Part shown: piece after piece, positions 29,001 to 36,309 of the stretch | Layout of the letters: the number at the start of each line of letters is the position of its first letter | Position numbering within the stretch: the stretch's first letter is position 1 | Source of the DNA: Dryomyza anilis | Lineage: Eukaryota > Arthropoda > Insecta > Diptera > Dryomyzidae | Direction: 5' to 3' | NCBI GenBank assembly: GCA_951804985.1 | Contig: OX638132.1 | Span: 90,648,696-90,712,695 of the forward strand | Length of the DNA stretch: 64,000 nt | Notes under the pieces: generated by a model | The model's database searches: none | What the model was told of the DNA's origin: nothing | What the model saw: only the letters and a program-made list of their open reading frames with translations | Made by a program: the position numbers and the translations under genes

Positions 29001-32000
29001 TAACCTAGGATTCTCCACAAACAAAATCACATTTGCATTATATCGCATTGTAGAAGCATAAAACTATTTTATTCAAGAAACGATTAATATAATTATTATC
29101 TTCGAAACATAGTTATATTTCGCGAAGACGAAAAGCATATTGATCGTTAAGGCAAGAAAAGAAAAAAATAATTGTTTGATAAAGCTAATTGATAAACTTA
29201 ATGAAGCTAAAAAATTATAGTACTTGCAAATAGCAAAATTCGTAAAATTAAAAATCTTGTCATGCCAAAAGGGCGAATCTTTTCGTTTTTTGCCATAAAC
29301 ATTTTTTTGGTACAAGGTAAAATAGTGGTGTTGAGCAATTAGTTGTATGTTTTAAAAGCACCTATCGATTGGCATCATTATTTCAAAATTCTTTTTTGAA
29401 TATTTGTTATTTGCAAGAAAAATGTTTGGCCAATTTATTTTTAATAATGATGCCAATCGATAGGTGCGTTCAAAGCAAACAATTAGTGCCTTTATACCAC
29501 TATTTTATCTTGTACCAATGAAAAGTTATGGCATATAAACGAAAAGATTCGCCCTTTTGATTTTGTCTTTTGTGCCTATAAATATCCAGCAAAATCACAC
29601 ACGATTTCGGCACAGTGTAATTGCGGAAAAAATACATTAAAAAATGTAATAAAAAATGCAATAGTGACGATATCATATATAGAGAGAATCTTTTGAAATA
29701 ATTCTGAATGAAACGCATCACATATTTACGAAAATCAAATAAATTGGTTAGACAAAGGACTAGTTGTCGCAACCACATTCATTTCTATGTGCAAATAATA
29801 AAATTTAAAAGATAAGATAAACTACGAGTGCTTTACAATGGTTTCAATTGAAAAACTACTGTTTACGCATTTCACAGTTATTGCATTACCTTCTTTTATA
29901 TTTACTAGAAATAAAACTCAATAAAAAGTTTACCTCAAATCGTACTTTTCTAAACACTCAAGTGAAGAGCTATTGTTTGGATATTTTACAGAATTCTAAT
30001 TATTCGCTTTACTCTATTTCAGCCCGAACTAACAGCTGAAGTCAAGGAAGCCATTCGCATACAGGCTGAACAACGCATCGTAGCGCAGCAACAGAAAATA
30101 CTACAGAATCAACCTTTTGTGCAGGATGGACAGGTGAGTAGTACAAGTAGTACCTGCTGGTAGGCAATACGAGGCAAATTTTGACATGACATGCAATACG
30201 GCATTGTTTGTTATATCTTTTAATTAAACATAGTTGAACAATTTGCAATAACACACAGCCAGTCATTCATTGCACAACGTTTGCCTATTATATTTCCAAA
30301 ATATTCTCTTTAATTGACACAATTTTGAGTGAATACTTTTTTTGTTCGCAGCCCCTCATGCCGAAAAACTACGATCCATTCTACAGTCCAATACTGTTGA
30401 AAATCGATAAAATCCTTGAACAACTGGGCGTCACGGATGAACTGTGCAAGGAACGGCTCGTTTGTAGCATGTACAAGGATCCAAATCGCTACAGTCCGCA
30501 CAGCAATTTCGTGTCTGCGGAACTGAGTCGGTGAGTTATGGAGAACAATATAAACTTGAACTGCACTACTGAGAAAAAGTATTGTTTTAAATCAAGACTT
30601 CTGAATAATATGAGGATTATTCCAGAATATATGGGTTTGACTTGGGAAAGACTTTTATACGAGTCACAAATACACGAAATTATTTGAATATTCTTACACA
30701 CAGAAAAAAATTCCCCCAAATACCATTAAAATTGGTCAATAGGACAATTATTGATTTTATAGTATACAAAAAATAAATCTTTTCATATAAACTCAATGGC
30801 AATGTCATCGTATTTTCTAGTATTTAATGGTATTTTCCAATTAAAATAATAATTTATCCTATTAACTATTTTTAATAGTAAAAAAACTAGTAGCCACGGT
30901 AGCTCAGTGGTTAGTGCGTTGGACTGCGAGCCGAAAGACAACATCTTTTCATAGAAACATTTTTCTATACCGCGCTACCTCTCATCAGTAAATGGCAAAC
31001 CTACGAGAGTAAAACCATTGCCTATGAAAAGCTCTCACCCGCCGTTCGGATTCGGCAATAAACTGAAGGTCCCACCACTTTAAGTACAAATATAACACGC
31101 ACAGCTCAAAATGGTGAAGATATATACAGGACTGTAGCGCCAAACTATTATTATTATAAAAAAACTATTATTTATATAGTATTTTTTTCTGGGTGTAGTA
31201 TTAGTCTAGGATTACGATTGGGAAGTTATACCCCAATAGAAAAAACACTTCTTTAAATCACAGTACCCAAATCAAAAACACGCACAAAAGAAACATGATT
31301 GCCTCCTTTTTGGCAGCATTATTTTATGATTTTAAAAATTGTTTTGGTTCTAAGTGTCCTTTGCAAAAATATGAAAAAAATAACTAAAATTGATATAAAA
31401 CTTAAAAAACAACATTTTTAATCAGTTTATCTTAAACTTCTAAAACTGGAGAACAATTCGGTTCGAAAACAGTAGAATTTTGATATCAATAAAATACCTC
31501 TAAAATTCTAGAATTTAATATATTAATATTAAGAATCAATTTACTTAGTTATCAAACAAGTAAACAAGATTTATTTTACTGGATTTAGAGAAGTTTAAGA
31601 AGACGACTTATTAAAAATTATTTAACACGCAAAATTGCTGCTGTGTTTTTCGCAAAAATAACGCGTGTTGATGCATCTTTTGTTGTTTTCATCGATCTTT
31701 CTTTGTCTGTTTGATACCTAAAAAATAAATTTCTGCATAATTAGAATAATTCCACTTAGTTAATTTTTTGATACCTAAAAAATTTAACTCTGCATAATAA
31801 GAATAATTAGAATTAGTTACTTTTTTAAAAACTAAGTAGATCTGTTTCTTAAAATGAAGGATATTTCAGTTTATCTGCTTTACTACTTTATTCCTTCTGG
31901 ATTTTAGAAGTTTTTTCCCGCCGGGTATATTATTAGATATATATATTTTTTTTTAAATAATTTGTATGAACTATGTTGATATTGAAACATTCAGAACTGA

Positions 32001-35000
32001 AAAACTAAGAGATTTGTCTTACAATTCCTTGAGTTGATTGGTTACTGCAGGTTCATCTTTTGATATTACATAGCCAATGATAGTTGTTGAGTACTTTCAG
32101 AAAATTTTACAACTTTTTTATACATTATAATTAATATTGTTGTAATATTTTCTTAGTGTACTCAATTACTATTGTGGGCTTTGTTGTAGAACTCTAAGAA
32201 AGAACAGCTATTGTGTGCTATGGGCTTTAAAAAGGTAAATACACAAAAATAGTCGCTAATTTGAAAGTTCGTTAACTACCTATTGTCTAAGTGAATAGCT
32301 GACTAAAATTACATGTTTCAGTTGCTTTTGATATACTTTTTAGCAAACTTTAATCGGATTCACTATGCCAAATGAGTTGCAATATTCTGAGTATTCATTT
32401 TGAAACTGAACTTAATTGGATGTCATTGTACTTAGTATGCAAATTAACTCATTTCATACTTTCATAAGTTAAGATAAAAGTGCGTTATCTACATAATTAA
32501 TAACTTAATTAAGAAATGAAAATTTCAGGGTATTTCTTGTTTAGAATGGTTTAGTACATTTTTCATATTTATAGAATATCTTACCACTGATTAAATCGAA
32601 TTTATAAAATTCGAGGTACCATTTTCATTTTTAATTTGCATAATTAATTTAGTTACAGTAATTTTATTAAAATCATTCAGTTAAAATAATTTAGTTAAAA
32701 GGTTTTTTGTGAAATCTGTAAGAGAGACCGTGGCTCATGGGCGACACAATTTCATACTTGTTAGGGAATAATCTAATTTCAAAAATACTAAACTTATTTT
32801 TTAATATGTGCTGTAACGCACCCAGAAAAAATACTATATAAATAATAGTTTTTTACTACTAAAAGTAGCCAATAGGGTAAATTATTATTTTAATCGGAAA
32901 ATTCCATTAAATAATAGAAAATACCATGACATTGCCATTGAGTTTATATGAAAAGAATTATTTTTTGTATACTATTAAATCAATAATTGTCCTATTGACC
33001 AATTTTAATGGGATTTGAGGGAATTTTTTTCTGGGTGCGTTACATGTAATGCACTGAGTAAAAATGTCAATAATATATCGTCACTAACGTGCCAAAGGAG
33101 CGAATGTGCATTTGTAAAAATATTGGGAAATCAAATTATAAAGTTTGAAAGGCTTTAAAAAGTAGTAAATATTTAAAAAAAAATCTTATTTTTATTTATT
33201 CATCAATTAGCATAACGTATACAAAATATCTTTTGATTTGAACAACTTAGTGAATTATAAATACGTTTTTTGTGTGGCTATATCCTGACCAAAACGAAAC
33301 TATTTTTGTTTTTTTGCCATATCTTTTCGTGGGTACGAGATCAAATAGTGGTGTAAAGGCATTAATGATTTTATTTAAAAGCACCCATCGATTGGCATCA
33401 TTATTTAAAAATAATTTGCCAAAAACTGTTCTTGCAGATAACAAAAATTCGAAAAATTATTTTAAAATAATGATGCCAATCGATAGGTGCTTTAAAAACA
33501 AATAATTAATGCCTATACACCACTATTTTAAATTAAAGCAATAAGAAGTTATGGCAACAAAACGAAAAGATTCGCCCTTTTGACATGATTTTCAATTTTT
33601 CAAATTCGCCCTTTTGGTATTGTCTTTTGAGGCTAGAAAAAAATGTGTTCTGAATTATATTTAATATTTTATAAAATACAATTGGCGATTTTCAAATTAA
33701 ATTTAAGTTATCTGAATTATAATTAACGTAATCTCTATTTATTTGCTATTCTTAACTTCAATTGAGGGTTTCTGTATCTCATTTGGTAATTATGAGTTCA
33801 AATTGATGATTTCTAAACTATATTTGAATATTCAAAATTACAATAAAAAAGCAATAAGAAATTATGGCAACAAAACGAAAAGATTCGCCCTTTTGAAATG
33901 ACAAGATTTTCAATTTTTCAATCCGCCCTATTGATATTGTCTTTTGAGGCTAGAAAAAAAATGTTTTCTGAATTATATTTAATATTTTATAAAATACAAT
34001 TGGCGATTTTCAAATTAAATTTAAGTTATCTGAATTACAATTAACGTAATCTGTATTTATTTGCTATTCTTAACTTCAATTGAGGGTTTCTGTATCTCAG
34101 TTGGTAATTATGAGTTCAAATTGATGATTTCTAAACTATATTTGAATATTCAAATTTACAATTGACGATTGCTGAATTTTATGTGACTATTCAAAAATGT
34201 TACCAATCGAAAATCCATTTGTTTACCAATTTACAATTCATTTAAACATTTAAGTAGTTGCTTAGTATGTCACTTATATGAAATCTTACAAAAAAGTCGT
34301 AAAGTTAATTGGAACTTCTATGCTCTGATAACTAATAAAAAAAAAACTTGAAGACATATATAAATAAAAATATTTAAAAGGAATTCAAAAATGTCATAAA
34401 ATCGTCAACTTTTTTTTTGTTGCTCTAAATGCTGCATAGAATGAGCTGTCACACTTATAGAGAATTTCAAATATCAAAAGAACTGACACAAAAAGGTCAC
34501 AAAGCTGCGGTGAAAACACTTTTTAACACAAGAGTACGAAAATTTAGTAAAACGGCGTCAAAATTGACTGACAACATAATATAATTTATATTTAAACGTT
34601 TACTAAATAAAATATATTATATATTTTATTCAAGTAGCTATTAAAATGCGACGTCTGGCAACCGTCAGAGCAAAACGAAAATCTAAAACAATTTTTTATG
34701 CAGCCATACAAAGAGGAACCCTACCGTGAGGAGACTGACAACCAATTACCATATGAAAAACGCAAAAAACTGCACGATCTCTCGCTCCCTGTTACACTCA
34801 CAGACAAACTGAATTAATTTTCATAATTGAATGCCTATTTTCCTTTTTTCACTTTAACGTGTGTTTTCGTGCTACACGTGGCATCTACTCGACATATGAT
34901 ATATGCTGGTTGCACATCATACACGTGGATATGACGCACGCACATTGAGTGCATGTCAAAACGAAAGAATTTATAAATGGTACGAAGACTAACGAACGAA

Positions 35001-36035
35001 AAAGTACTTTATATGTTATAAGAGAAATATAAAGTGTAGTAGGAAGCCCTAATAAATAAACATACTTCAATAAACATGCAGATTAAAGTCTGGAAATTAG
35101 CTGAAAATTATATGAGATTAATTGTTACAAAATAATTAATTCTATTAATATAATTAATTGAATATACGAATTATTTCATAATAAAAATCAAATTATTTCT
35201 GGGTTGGTTTAAATGCTAAAATATATACATATGTAGCATATACACCAACCGACAGTTTTAAAGGCACTACACAGTTTTACAGCAACTACACAGTTTTACA
35301 GCAAATAGACAGTTTTACAGCAACTACTCAGTTCTAAATTCACTACACAGGTTTTATTTTACATTGGTTCTGTTATAAATTGCGTGAAACCTTATTTAGT
35401 ACTTTCTTAATCTTATAGACAACTTTCAAAGTTCTCTGATAACTTAGTAGCCATTTTATATTGTTTTAAGTACTCAACTCATTATCACGTAATGGACTTG
35501 TCATCACTTGAAATCAAATTAAGTACATGCTGCATACAAAATACGTTACAATTAAAAGTTGAAAGATCACGTTGTTGAGCAGGCGCATCCGTGTATAGCA
35601 TTAAATAGGATTTAAACCTTTTGGAATCTTATTAGACCATTCGACCCAAAAGAATTTTGCACAAAAGAGCCTTGGGCATTATAGAAAAAATAAGAAACAC
35701 AAAAACACATATAAGAGACCTACACAAACAGACCGCACCAAAAAAACACAAAGTTCAGTAGCAAGTTGCAGTTAATAGATTTCATTTTTGCAAAAAGAAT
35801 ACCGAAAACTTTCGCCTATATAATTAATCAATTTTAACTGATTTTCCTGTGATTTTCTTTCATGTCCCTCCACATTATCTGGGCCACACTTAGTGATACC
35901 AACGAGCTGCAGGCAGTTGGAAGTGCGAACCAGTCCGTTATACGGTTCTATCGGCTCATTCAGGCGGCACGAGACGGACAGGATCAAAGGGACTGTTTGC
36001 GTCTCTACACACAGTGCAACATCAATACGGAATAA
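1149..36035 (+). CDS. Osi: Long Osiris-family (DUF1676) protein, nine exons
   Basis: Gene-level entry. The join is 1149-2010, 9004-9234, 11413-11666, 17890-18080, 18344-18628, 18819-19068, 30023-30133, 30352-30530 and 35894-36035; total 2505 nt, 834 residues plus TAA. Every junction is GT-AG and phase-matched. Seen in the protein: hydrophobic signal core at residues 81-92 ending near VKADA (about 100), a Cys pair at 202 and 210 (seven residues between), poly-Gln near 250, a hydrophobic segment at about 370-425 with the Lys-Leu-rich IVIGVGAAKK stretch, a His run, then Pro/His and Gln-rich spacers, and a Cys-containing C-terminal domain (about 729-834). Osiris proteins are insect secretory-pathway membrane proteins linked to cuticle structure and nanopores. 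The start is uncertain: Met73 (1365) or Met64 (1338) would give an ordinary signal peptide. The long C-terminal extension is unusual for the family. The member number is not assigned. Confidence 0.9.
2662..2907. mobile_element. Short TIR element (MITE-like), about 245 bp
   Basis: Left end reads CACATAAAAAATAATCTACG and the right end is its approximate reverse complement (CGTCCATTTTATTGTGTG). Both arms carry GCAACCGAT / ATCGGTTGC and then TTAATTG / CAATTAA, so the imperfect inverted repeats run about 45 bp. No coding capacity. Confidence 0.6.
3360..3760. repeat. AT-rich dispersed repeat with GTAGTAAA blocks
   Basis: Repeated blocks such as ATACAGTATGTAGTAAA and ATGCAGTAAAATTATGTAG recur here and, with variation, at 16540-16620, 28130-28300 and 60030-60240. 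Boundaries are unclear; no ORF. Confidence 0.4.
3847..4188. mobile_element. Foldback family D element, mariner-derived
   Basis: The ends are TAAAGGGTTTTTCAA and TTGAAAAACCCTTTA, giving an AAAGGG inverted repeat flanked by TA. The two arms are near-perfect reverse complements of about 150 bp, including GCAAACGACGCCATATTTCT. The centre on the + strand (about 3998-4060) encodes a short peptide beginning MERYTSQQR, like the N-terminus of mariner transposases. The element is thus a foldback derivative of a mariner that kept only the start of its gene. Confidence 0.8.
4370..4780. mobile_element. Probable relic related to MITE-A
   Basis: It begins CCAGAAAAAACATTTGAAAC and closes with TATTTTCTTCTGAGTG, so its ends resemble the MITE-A ends, and short internal blocks (GTCAATAGTATG) are MITE-A-like. 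It is about twice the usual length and directly abuts the clean copy at 4781. Assignment is tentative. Confidence 0.4.
4781..4990 (+). mobile_element. MITE-A copy with TA target duplication
   Basis: Runs from CACCCAGAAAAAAATG to TTTTTTTCTGCGTG with TA immediately outside both ends, the duplication made by Tc1/mariner-type transposases. The interior matches the other copies (TCCCATTAAAATTGGTCAAT). No ORF. Confidence 0.85.
5150..5230 (+). repeat. Short DINE-1-like relic
   Basis: GCACTAAAAGTGAAAGGGTATATT matches the start of the DINE-1-like copies at 51832 and 55613 in altered form; the rest is lost. Confidence 0.35.
5445..5753 (+). mobile_element. tRNA-derived SINE, full-length copy
   Basis: The head is tRNA-like: A box TAGCTCAGTGG, then GTGCGTTGGACTACGAGCC, and a B box GGTTCAAGTAT, the internal pol III promoter layout. 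A non-tRNA body follows, ending in TTATTATTATTA. A 12-bp target duplication (TAAAACAAAATA) is present at 5433-5444 and 5754-5765, as expected for retroposition by a non-LTR partner. Other copies are at 30890, 45278 and 50381. It is not a tRNA gene: there is no closing acceptor stem. Confidence 0.9.
5828..6230 (+). mobile_element. Family B element, complete copy
   Basis: Starts CCCAGTCTGCCATGTCTCG and ends CGAATGGCATACTGGG; the ends are imperfect inverted repeats. The body is dense in TCGA, CGATATCG and GTAACGATATCG. Length and order match 39129-39527. No ORF with known similarity; likely a non-autonomous DNA element. Confidence 0.8.
7427..8345. mobile_element. Family M repeat
   Basis: Opens with ACTTCACTGCAGTCTTTG and TTCATTGGTGTCAAGTAGTG and closes with TGTGTTTTGTTTTGACAC and TTGTTGTTGTGAGCAACA. 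The same order of blocks occurs at 25620-27640, where other elements are inserted. No ORF of interest. Confidence 0.6.
8455..8575. repeat. Tandem repeat, about 37-bp unit, three copies
   Basis: The block TCATTCAATATCGATTTAAT AATCG repeats about three times between 8490 and 8570. Confidence 0.7.
9001..9006 (+). other. NAGNAG tandem acceptor of gene 1 exon 2
   Basis: TAGCAG offers two acceptors, 9003|9004 and 9006|9007. Both keep frame with the phase-1 donor of exon 1, giving proteins with or without one extra Ala. Confidence 0.7.
9004..9234 (+). CDS. Osi: Gene 1 exon 2: conserved Osiris middle region
   Basis: Runs from acceptor TTTTAG (9003) to donor ATAC|GTGAGT; phase 1 in and out. It encodes VTNALYGKSMKFAMTHDIEL, a LPEVMFDGATFRISP stretch and IEGNGVIAKLELIPK, ending in Lys-rich IIMKKI just before the membrane exon. 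Codon use is GC-rich against AT-rich surroundings. It corresponds to the stretch [18 protein letters not shown] in gene 2. Confidence 0.93.
9461..10288. repeat. 20-bp satellite array (ATTTATGAATTATTCATAGT)
   Basis: About 40 tandem copies of a 20-bp unit with scattered substitutions and some shortened units, lying wholly in intron 2 about 230 bp after exon 2. The unit contains TGAATTATTCA, an inverted repeat. Confidence 0.95.
10811..11029 (+). mobile_element. MITE-A copy with TA target duplication
   Basis: CACCCAGAAAAAAATTCCC to TTTTTTTCTGGGTG, TA on both sides, inside intron 2. This is one of the cleanest copies and a good reference for the family. Confidence 0.9.
11413..11666 (+). CDS. Osi: Gene 1 exon 3: hydrophobic Osiris domain and His run
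   Basis: Acceptor TTTTATAG (11412), donor ACG|GTGAGT (11667); enters in phase 1 and leaves in phase 0. The product starts QKFLKSKLLLSFLALVLIIK, continues with LFWLLPIVIGVGAAKKLLLK and LFLFPALSHLFKLCSYYQQ, and ends in a His run. This is the membrane-associated segment of the family. The phase 1 / phase 0 flanking introns equal those of gene 2 exon 2, so this exon is the homologous unit. Confidence 0.95.
12580..12636 (+). mobile_element. Degenerate SINE head
   Basis: GTCTGTAGCTCAAGGTTAGT followed by ACGTTGGACGGCGAG resembles the A-box half of the SINE at 5445. The body is missing. Confidence 0.5.
13057..14083. mobile_element. Family E TIR element, 1027 bp
   Basis: The ends are inverted repeats of about 36 bp, starting ATATCGTCACTGTCATGCC then AAAGGGGCGAATGTGCA and mirrored at 14048-14083. 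Internally it has two foldback modules built on AAGCACCTATCGATTGGCAT / GATAGGTGCTTTAAA and repeated CATGCCAAAAGGGCGAA. It has no transposase. Other copies are at 29255, 33075 and 42859. Confidence 0.8.
14089..15350 (+). mobile_element. Family P, internally tandem element
   Basis: Begins CTAGCTGGACTCGTGCAAAC and ATGCAAGGATATGGA, matching in reverse the end at about 22885-22935. Inside, a unit of about 360 bp is repeated roughly three times. Each unit has GTGAGTTTGGTGTGGTGAG, a TTTAGGATAATCCATGAACC-like block, GGGCGTAAAAGTGGGCGTG and TATATATTCCAAATCTTAACG. No convincing ORF. Confidence 0.6.
15500..15592 (-). mobile_element. tRNA-like SINE head, second type
   Basis: On the minus strand: GTCCAGAGGTAGCGCGCTGG (A-box-like) and GGTCTCGGGTTCGAATCCC (B box). 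The arms do not form a complete tRNA acceptor stem and there is no normal anticodon arm, so it is a SINE head or tRNA relic and not a tRNA gene. Confidence 0.6.
15593..16545. mobile_element. Long foldback element, about 950 bp
   Basis: The arms at 15593-15840 and 16285-16545 are inverted repeats. Examples are GACTAACAATGG against CCATTGTCAGTC, CTCAAAGTTCGCGTTTTGG-like blocks, ATGACGTCTTCCAAAAG against CTTTTGGAAGACGTTAT, and ATGTCATCTGTTAG against CTAACAGATGACAT. A second inverted pair lies inside (GATCAGGGTCACTCT near 15986 and AGTGTGACCCTGTTC near 16124). Non-coding. Confidence 0.7.
16812..16998. mobile_element. Family Q TIR element
   Basis: Left AGGGTGTGTGCAAATTTTAC and right reverse-complement AAGGATGTGTGCGAATTCG, with inner GCCGACTAACCTAAATTTT and TTTTGTCAGCAATAATGACG. 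Same family as 25705-25945. Confidence 0.5.
17890..18080 (+). CDS. Osi: Gene 1 exon 4: His/Pro-rich spacer
   Basis: Acceptor CTTGCAG (17889), donor AGA|GTGAGT (18081); phase 0 in, phase 2 out. It encodes VAPTWHSNEHHSVPELIY, then a His/Pro stretch (HGAPIHEAYGPPPPHSHEHF) and an acidic/Gly end. It follows the membrane exon directly, where gene 2 carries its His-rich tail. Confidence 0.9.
18344..18628 (+). CDS. Osi: Gene 1 exon 5: Gln-rich spacer
   Basis: Acceptor TTTACAG (18343), donor AAAG|GTAGAC (18629; weaker than the others); phase 2 in and out. Starts YISDINRIAQIDENSKYF and passes into CAA-repeat poly-Gln tracts. The poly-Gln is probably variable in length between individuals. Confidence 0.9.
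18819..19068 (+). CDS. Osi: Gene 1 exon 6: Pro and Gln-rich spacer
   Basis: Acceptor TTCACAG (18818), donor TTCG|GTAAGT (19069); phase 2 in, phase 0 out. Encodes PSVPRPVYVPPRNAGG, an Ala/Gly stretch, AAQIAAQYETIRNNVVPLL and a Gln run. The 189-bp intron before it and the 263-bp intron before exon 5 are free of repeats, unlike the large introns. Confidence 0.9.
20257..21122. repeat. 8-bp satellite array (TTGATTTA)
   Basis: About 105 copies of TTGATTTA with few interruptions (for example near 20284, 20615 and 20841-20900), lying in intron 6. It is one of the most homogeneous arrays in the window. Confidence 0.97.
22280..22935 (-). mobile_element. Family P copy, reverse
   Basis: The right end, GCATTTACAAAATGTTAGCA then CGTGCACGGATCAAGCTAG, is the reverse of the family P start at 14089. 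The left part shows the GGGCAGAGTGTGGG and CCCATACAACCCAAAAATT type blocks of the same unit. 22620-22840 is occupied by short tandem repeats. Confidence 0.55.
22620..22845. repeat. 15-bp tandem repeats inside family P
   Basis: First CACCACACTAAAATT-type units (about nine), then CTACGGGAAAAAATT-type units (about six). They produce an apparent Thr/Lys-rich ORF that is only repeat translation. Confidence 0.8.
23119..23338 (+). mobile_element. MITE-A copy
   Basis: CACCCAGAAAAAAATTCCC to TTTTTTTCTGAGTG. The outside dinucleotides are TG on both sides instead of TA, so the duplication is mutated or different. Confidence 0.85.
25705..25945. mobile_element. Family Q TIR element, 241 bp
   Basis: Left GGGTATGTGCGAGTTCGAC and TAAATTGCTGACTAAACTAA; right reverse-complement AGGGTGTTTGCGAGATCGAC and the same TAAATTGCTGACTAAACTAA. 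The inverted repeats are about 45 bp. Inserted in family M. Non-coding. Confidence 0.8.
26145..26460. mobile_element. Foldback family D copy
   Basis: Arms GGGTTTTTCAACAGGGACGC and GCGTCCCTGTAGCGCTC, with GCAAACGACGCCATATTTCT and its complement. The centre around 26300 carries the residual transposase-start sequence on the minus strand. Inserted in family M. Confidence 0.8.
27753..28095. mobile_element. Foldback family D copy
   Basis: TAAAGGGTTTTTCAACAGGG to TTGAAAAACCCTTTA, with the same arms and centre as 3847-4188, and a TA at each end. Confidence 0.8.
29255..29673. mobile_element. Family E, shortened copy
   Basis: Contains CTTGTCATGCCAAAAGGGCG, the CACCTATCGATTGGCATCAT / ATGCCAATCGATAGGTGCG foldback, and ends ATAGTGACGATAT like the full copy at 13057-14083. 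About half is missing. Confidence 0.7.
30023..30133 (+). CDS. Osi: Gene 1 exon 7
   Basis: Acceptor TATTTCAG (30022), donor CAG|GTGAGT (30134); phase 0 in and out, 37 codons. Encodes PELTAEVKEAIRIQAEQRI followed by a Gln-rich stretch, predicted helical. It is a symmetric exon that could be skipped without a frameshift. Confidence 0.92.
30352..30530 (+). CDS. Osi: Gene 1 exon 8: conserved C-terminal domain, first half
   Basis: Acceptor TTCGCAG (30351), donor CG|GTGAGT (30531); phase 0 in, phase 2 out. Encodes NYDPFYSPILLKIDKILEQ, then LGVTDELCKERLVCSMYKDP and SPHSNFVSAELSR. The two Cys residues (LCKERLVC) and the SPHSN stretch read as a constrained secreted domain. Codon use is GC-rich and free of low complexity. 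Confidence 0.95.
30697..31195 (+). mobile_element. MITE-A split by a SINE
   Basis: Left half from CACACAGAAAAAAATTCCC, right half to TTTTTTTCTGGGTG, TA on both outsides. The SINE at 30890-31156 sits in the AATAGTAAAAAACTATT block near the right end. Removing it restores the normal 220-bp length. Confidence 0.9.
30890..31156 (+). mobile_element. tRNA-derived SINE, internally deleted
   Basis: Starts GTAGCCACGGTAGCTCAGTG and ends TTATTATTA; flanked by the 11-bp duplication TAAAAAAACTA at 30879-30889 and 31157-31167. About 30 bp covering the B box are absent compared with 5445-5753, so this copy should be unable to start its own pol III transcription. Confidence 0.9.
32819..33037 (-). mobile_element. 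MITE-A copy, reverse
   Basis: CACCCAGAAAAAATACTATA to TTTTTTTCTGGGTG. Outside lies TGTAACG on the left and CGTTACA on the right, so the inverted repeat continues 7 bp beyond the usual ends. Confidence 0.85.
33075..33640. mobile_element. Family E copy, right end altered
   Basis: Starts ATATCGTCACTAACGTGCC and has the CACCCATCGATTGGCATCAT / ATGCCAATCGATAGGTGCTT foldback. It ends near TTCGCCCTTTTGGTATTGTC and merges into the duplicated segment; the usual right TIR is missing. Confidence 0.7.
33534..34163 (+). repeat. Direct tandem duplication, unit about 313 bp
   Basis: AAAGCAATAAGAAGTTATGG at 33534 recurs as AAAGCAATAAGAAATTATGG at about 33847. The sequence then runs in parallel for about 310 bp (GGCGATTTTCAAATTAAATT, TTGAGGGTTTCTGTATCTCA, ATTTGAATATTCAAA) with few differences. 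The high identity suggests a recent event. Confidence 0.85.
35254..35350. repeat. 19-bp tandem repeat, about four copies
   Basis: Units of the type CACTACACAGTTTTACAGC repeated with substitutions in intron 8, about 540 bp before the last exon. Confidence 0.7.
35894..36035 (+). CDS. Osi: Gene 1 exon 9: C-terminal end and stop
   Basis: Acceptor CACACTTAG (35893) with a weak pyrimidine tract; its first T completes an Arg codon with the CG left by exon 8. Encodes DTNELQAVGSANQSVIRFY, then RLIQAARDGQDQRDCLRLY and TQCNINTE, with TAA at 36033-36035. It carries two further Cys residues that could pair with those of exon 8. The exon is easy to miss because no long ORF stands out here; frame continuity and codon use support it. 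Confidence 0.88.
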
Positions 36036-36146
36036 GAGCGAGGAAAGCAATGGTGCAAAATAAGGACTTTGGAAATTTCTTGAAGCAAGTGTGTGCGAGA
36101 TAAATTGAAATTAATTTCAACGAAAATTTATTAACAAATTTTATGT

Positions 36147-36152
36147 AATAAA
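36147..36152 (+). terminator. Polyadenylation signal of gene 1
   Basis: AATAAA 112 bases after the stop codon, in a T-rich context; the first canonical hexamer downstream. Confidence 0.6.
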
Positions 36153-36309
36153 ACAAGTATCACAATGTGCTAATGGTTTTGAGACAGATACCAATACTTT
36201 CGCCATCAGGATAGAAACACTACATTGAGGTGTGGCTATTCTTATGATTGAAATACAAACAAAAAAATACAGTCACTAATAATATAGTTATTTATAAAAA
36301 AAATATGTA

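Larger units (their letters stand above)
19069..30022. other. Gene 1 intron 6 (10954 bp), the longest
   Basis: No confirmed gene. It holds the 8-bp satellite (20257-21122), family P (22280-22935) with 15-bp tandem repeats, MITE-A (23119-23338), family M with nested Q and D elements (25620-27640), another D copy (27753-28095) and family E (29255-29673). 19069-20250, 21123-22280, 23340-25620 and 28330-29250 carry no identified repeat. 23740-24420 and 28430-28800 are less AT-rich and are the best places to look for regulatory sequence or a missed exon. Confidence 0.7.
30531..35893. other. Gene 1 intron 8 (5363 bp)
   Basis: No gene seen. It contains MITE-A with an inserted SINE (30697-31195), a reverse MITE-A (32819-33037), family E (33075-33640), a direct duplication (33534-34163) and a short tandem repeat (35254-35350). 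31200-32818 and 34165-35250 show no recognisable element. Confidence 0.75.
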
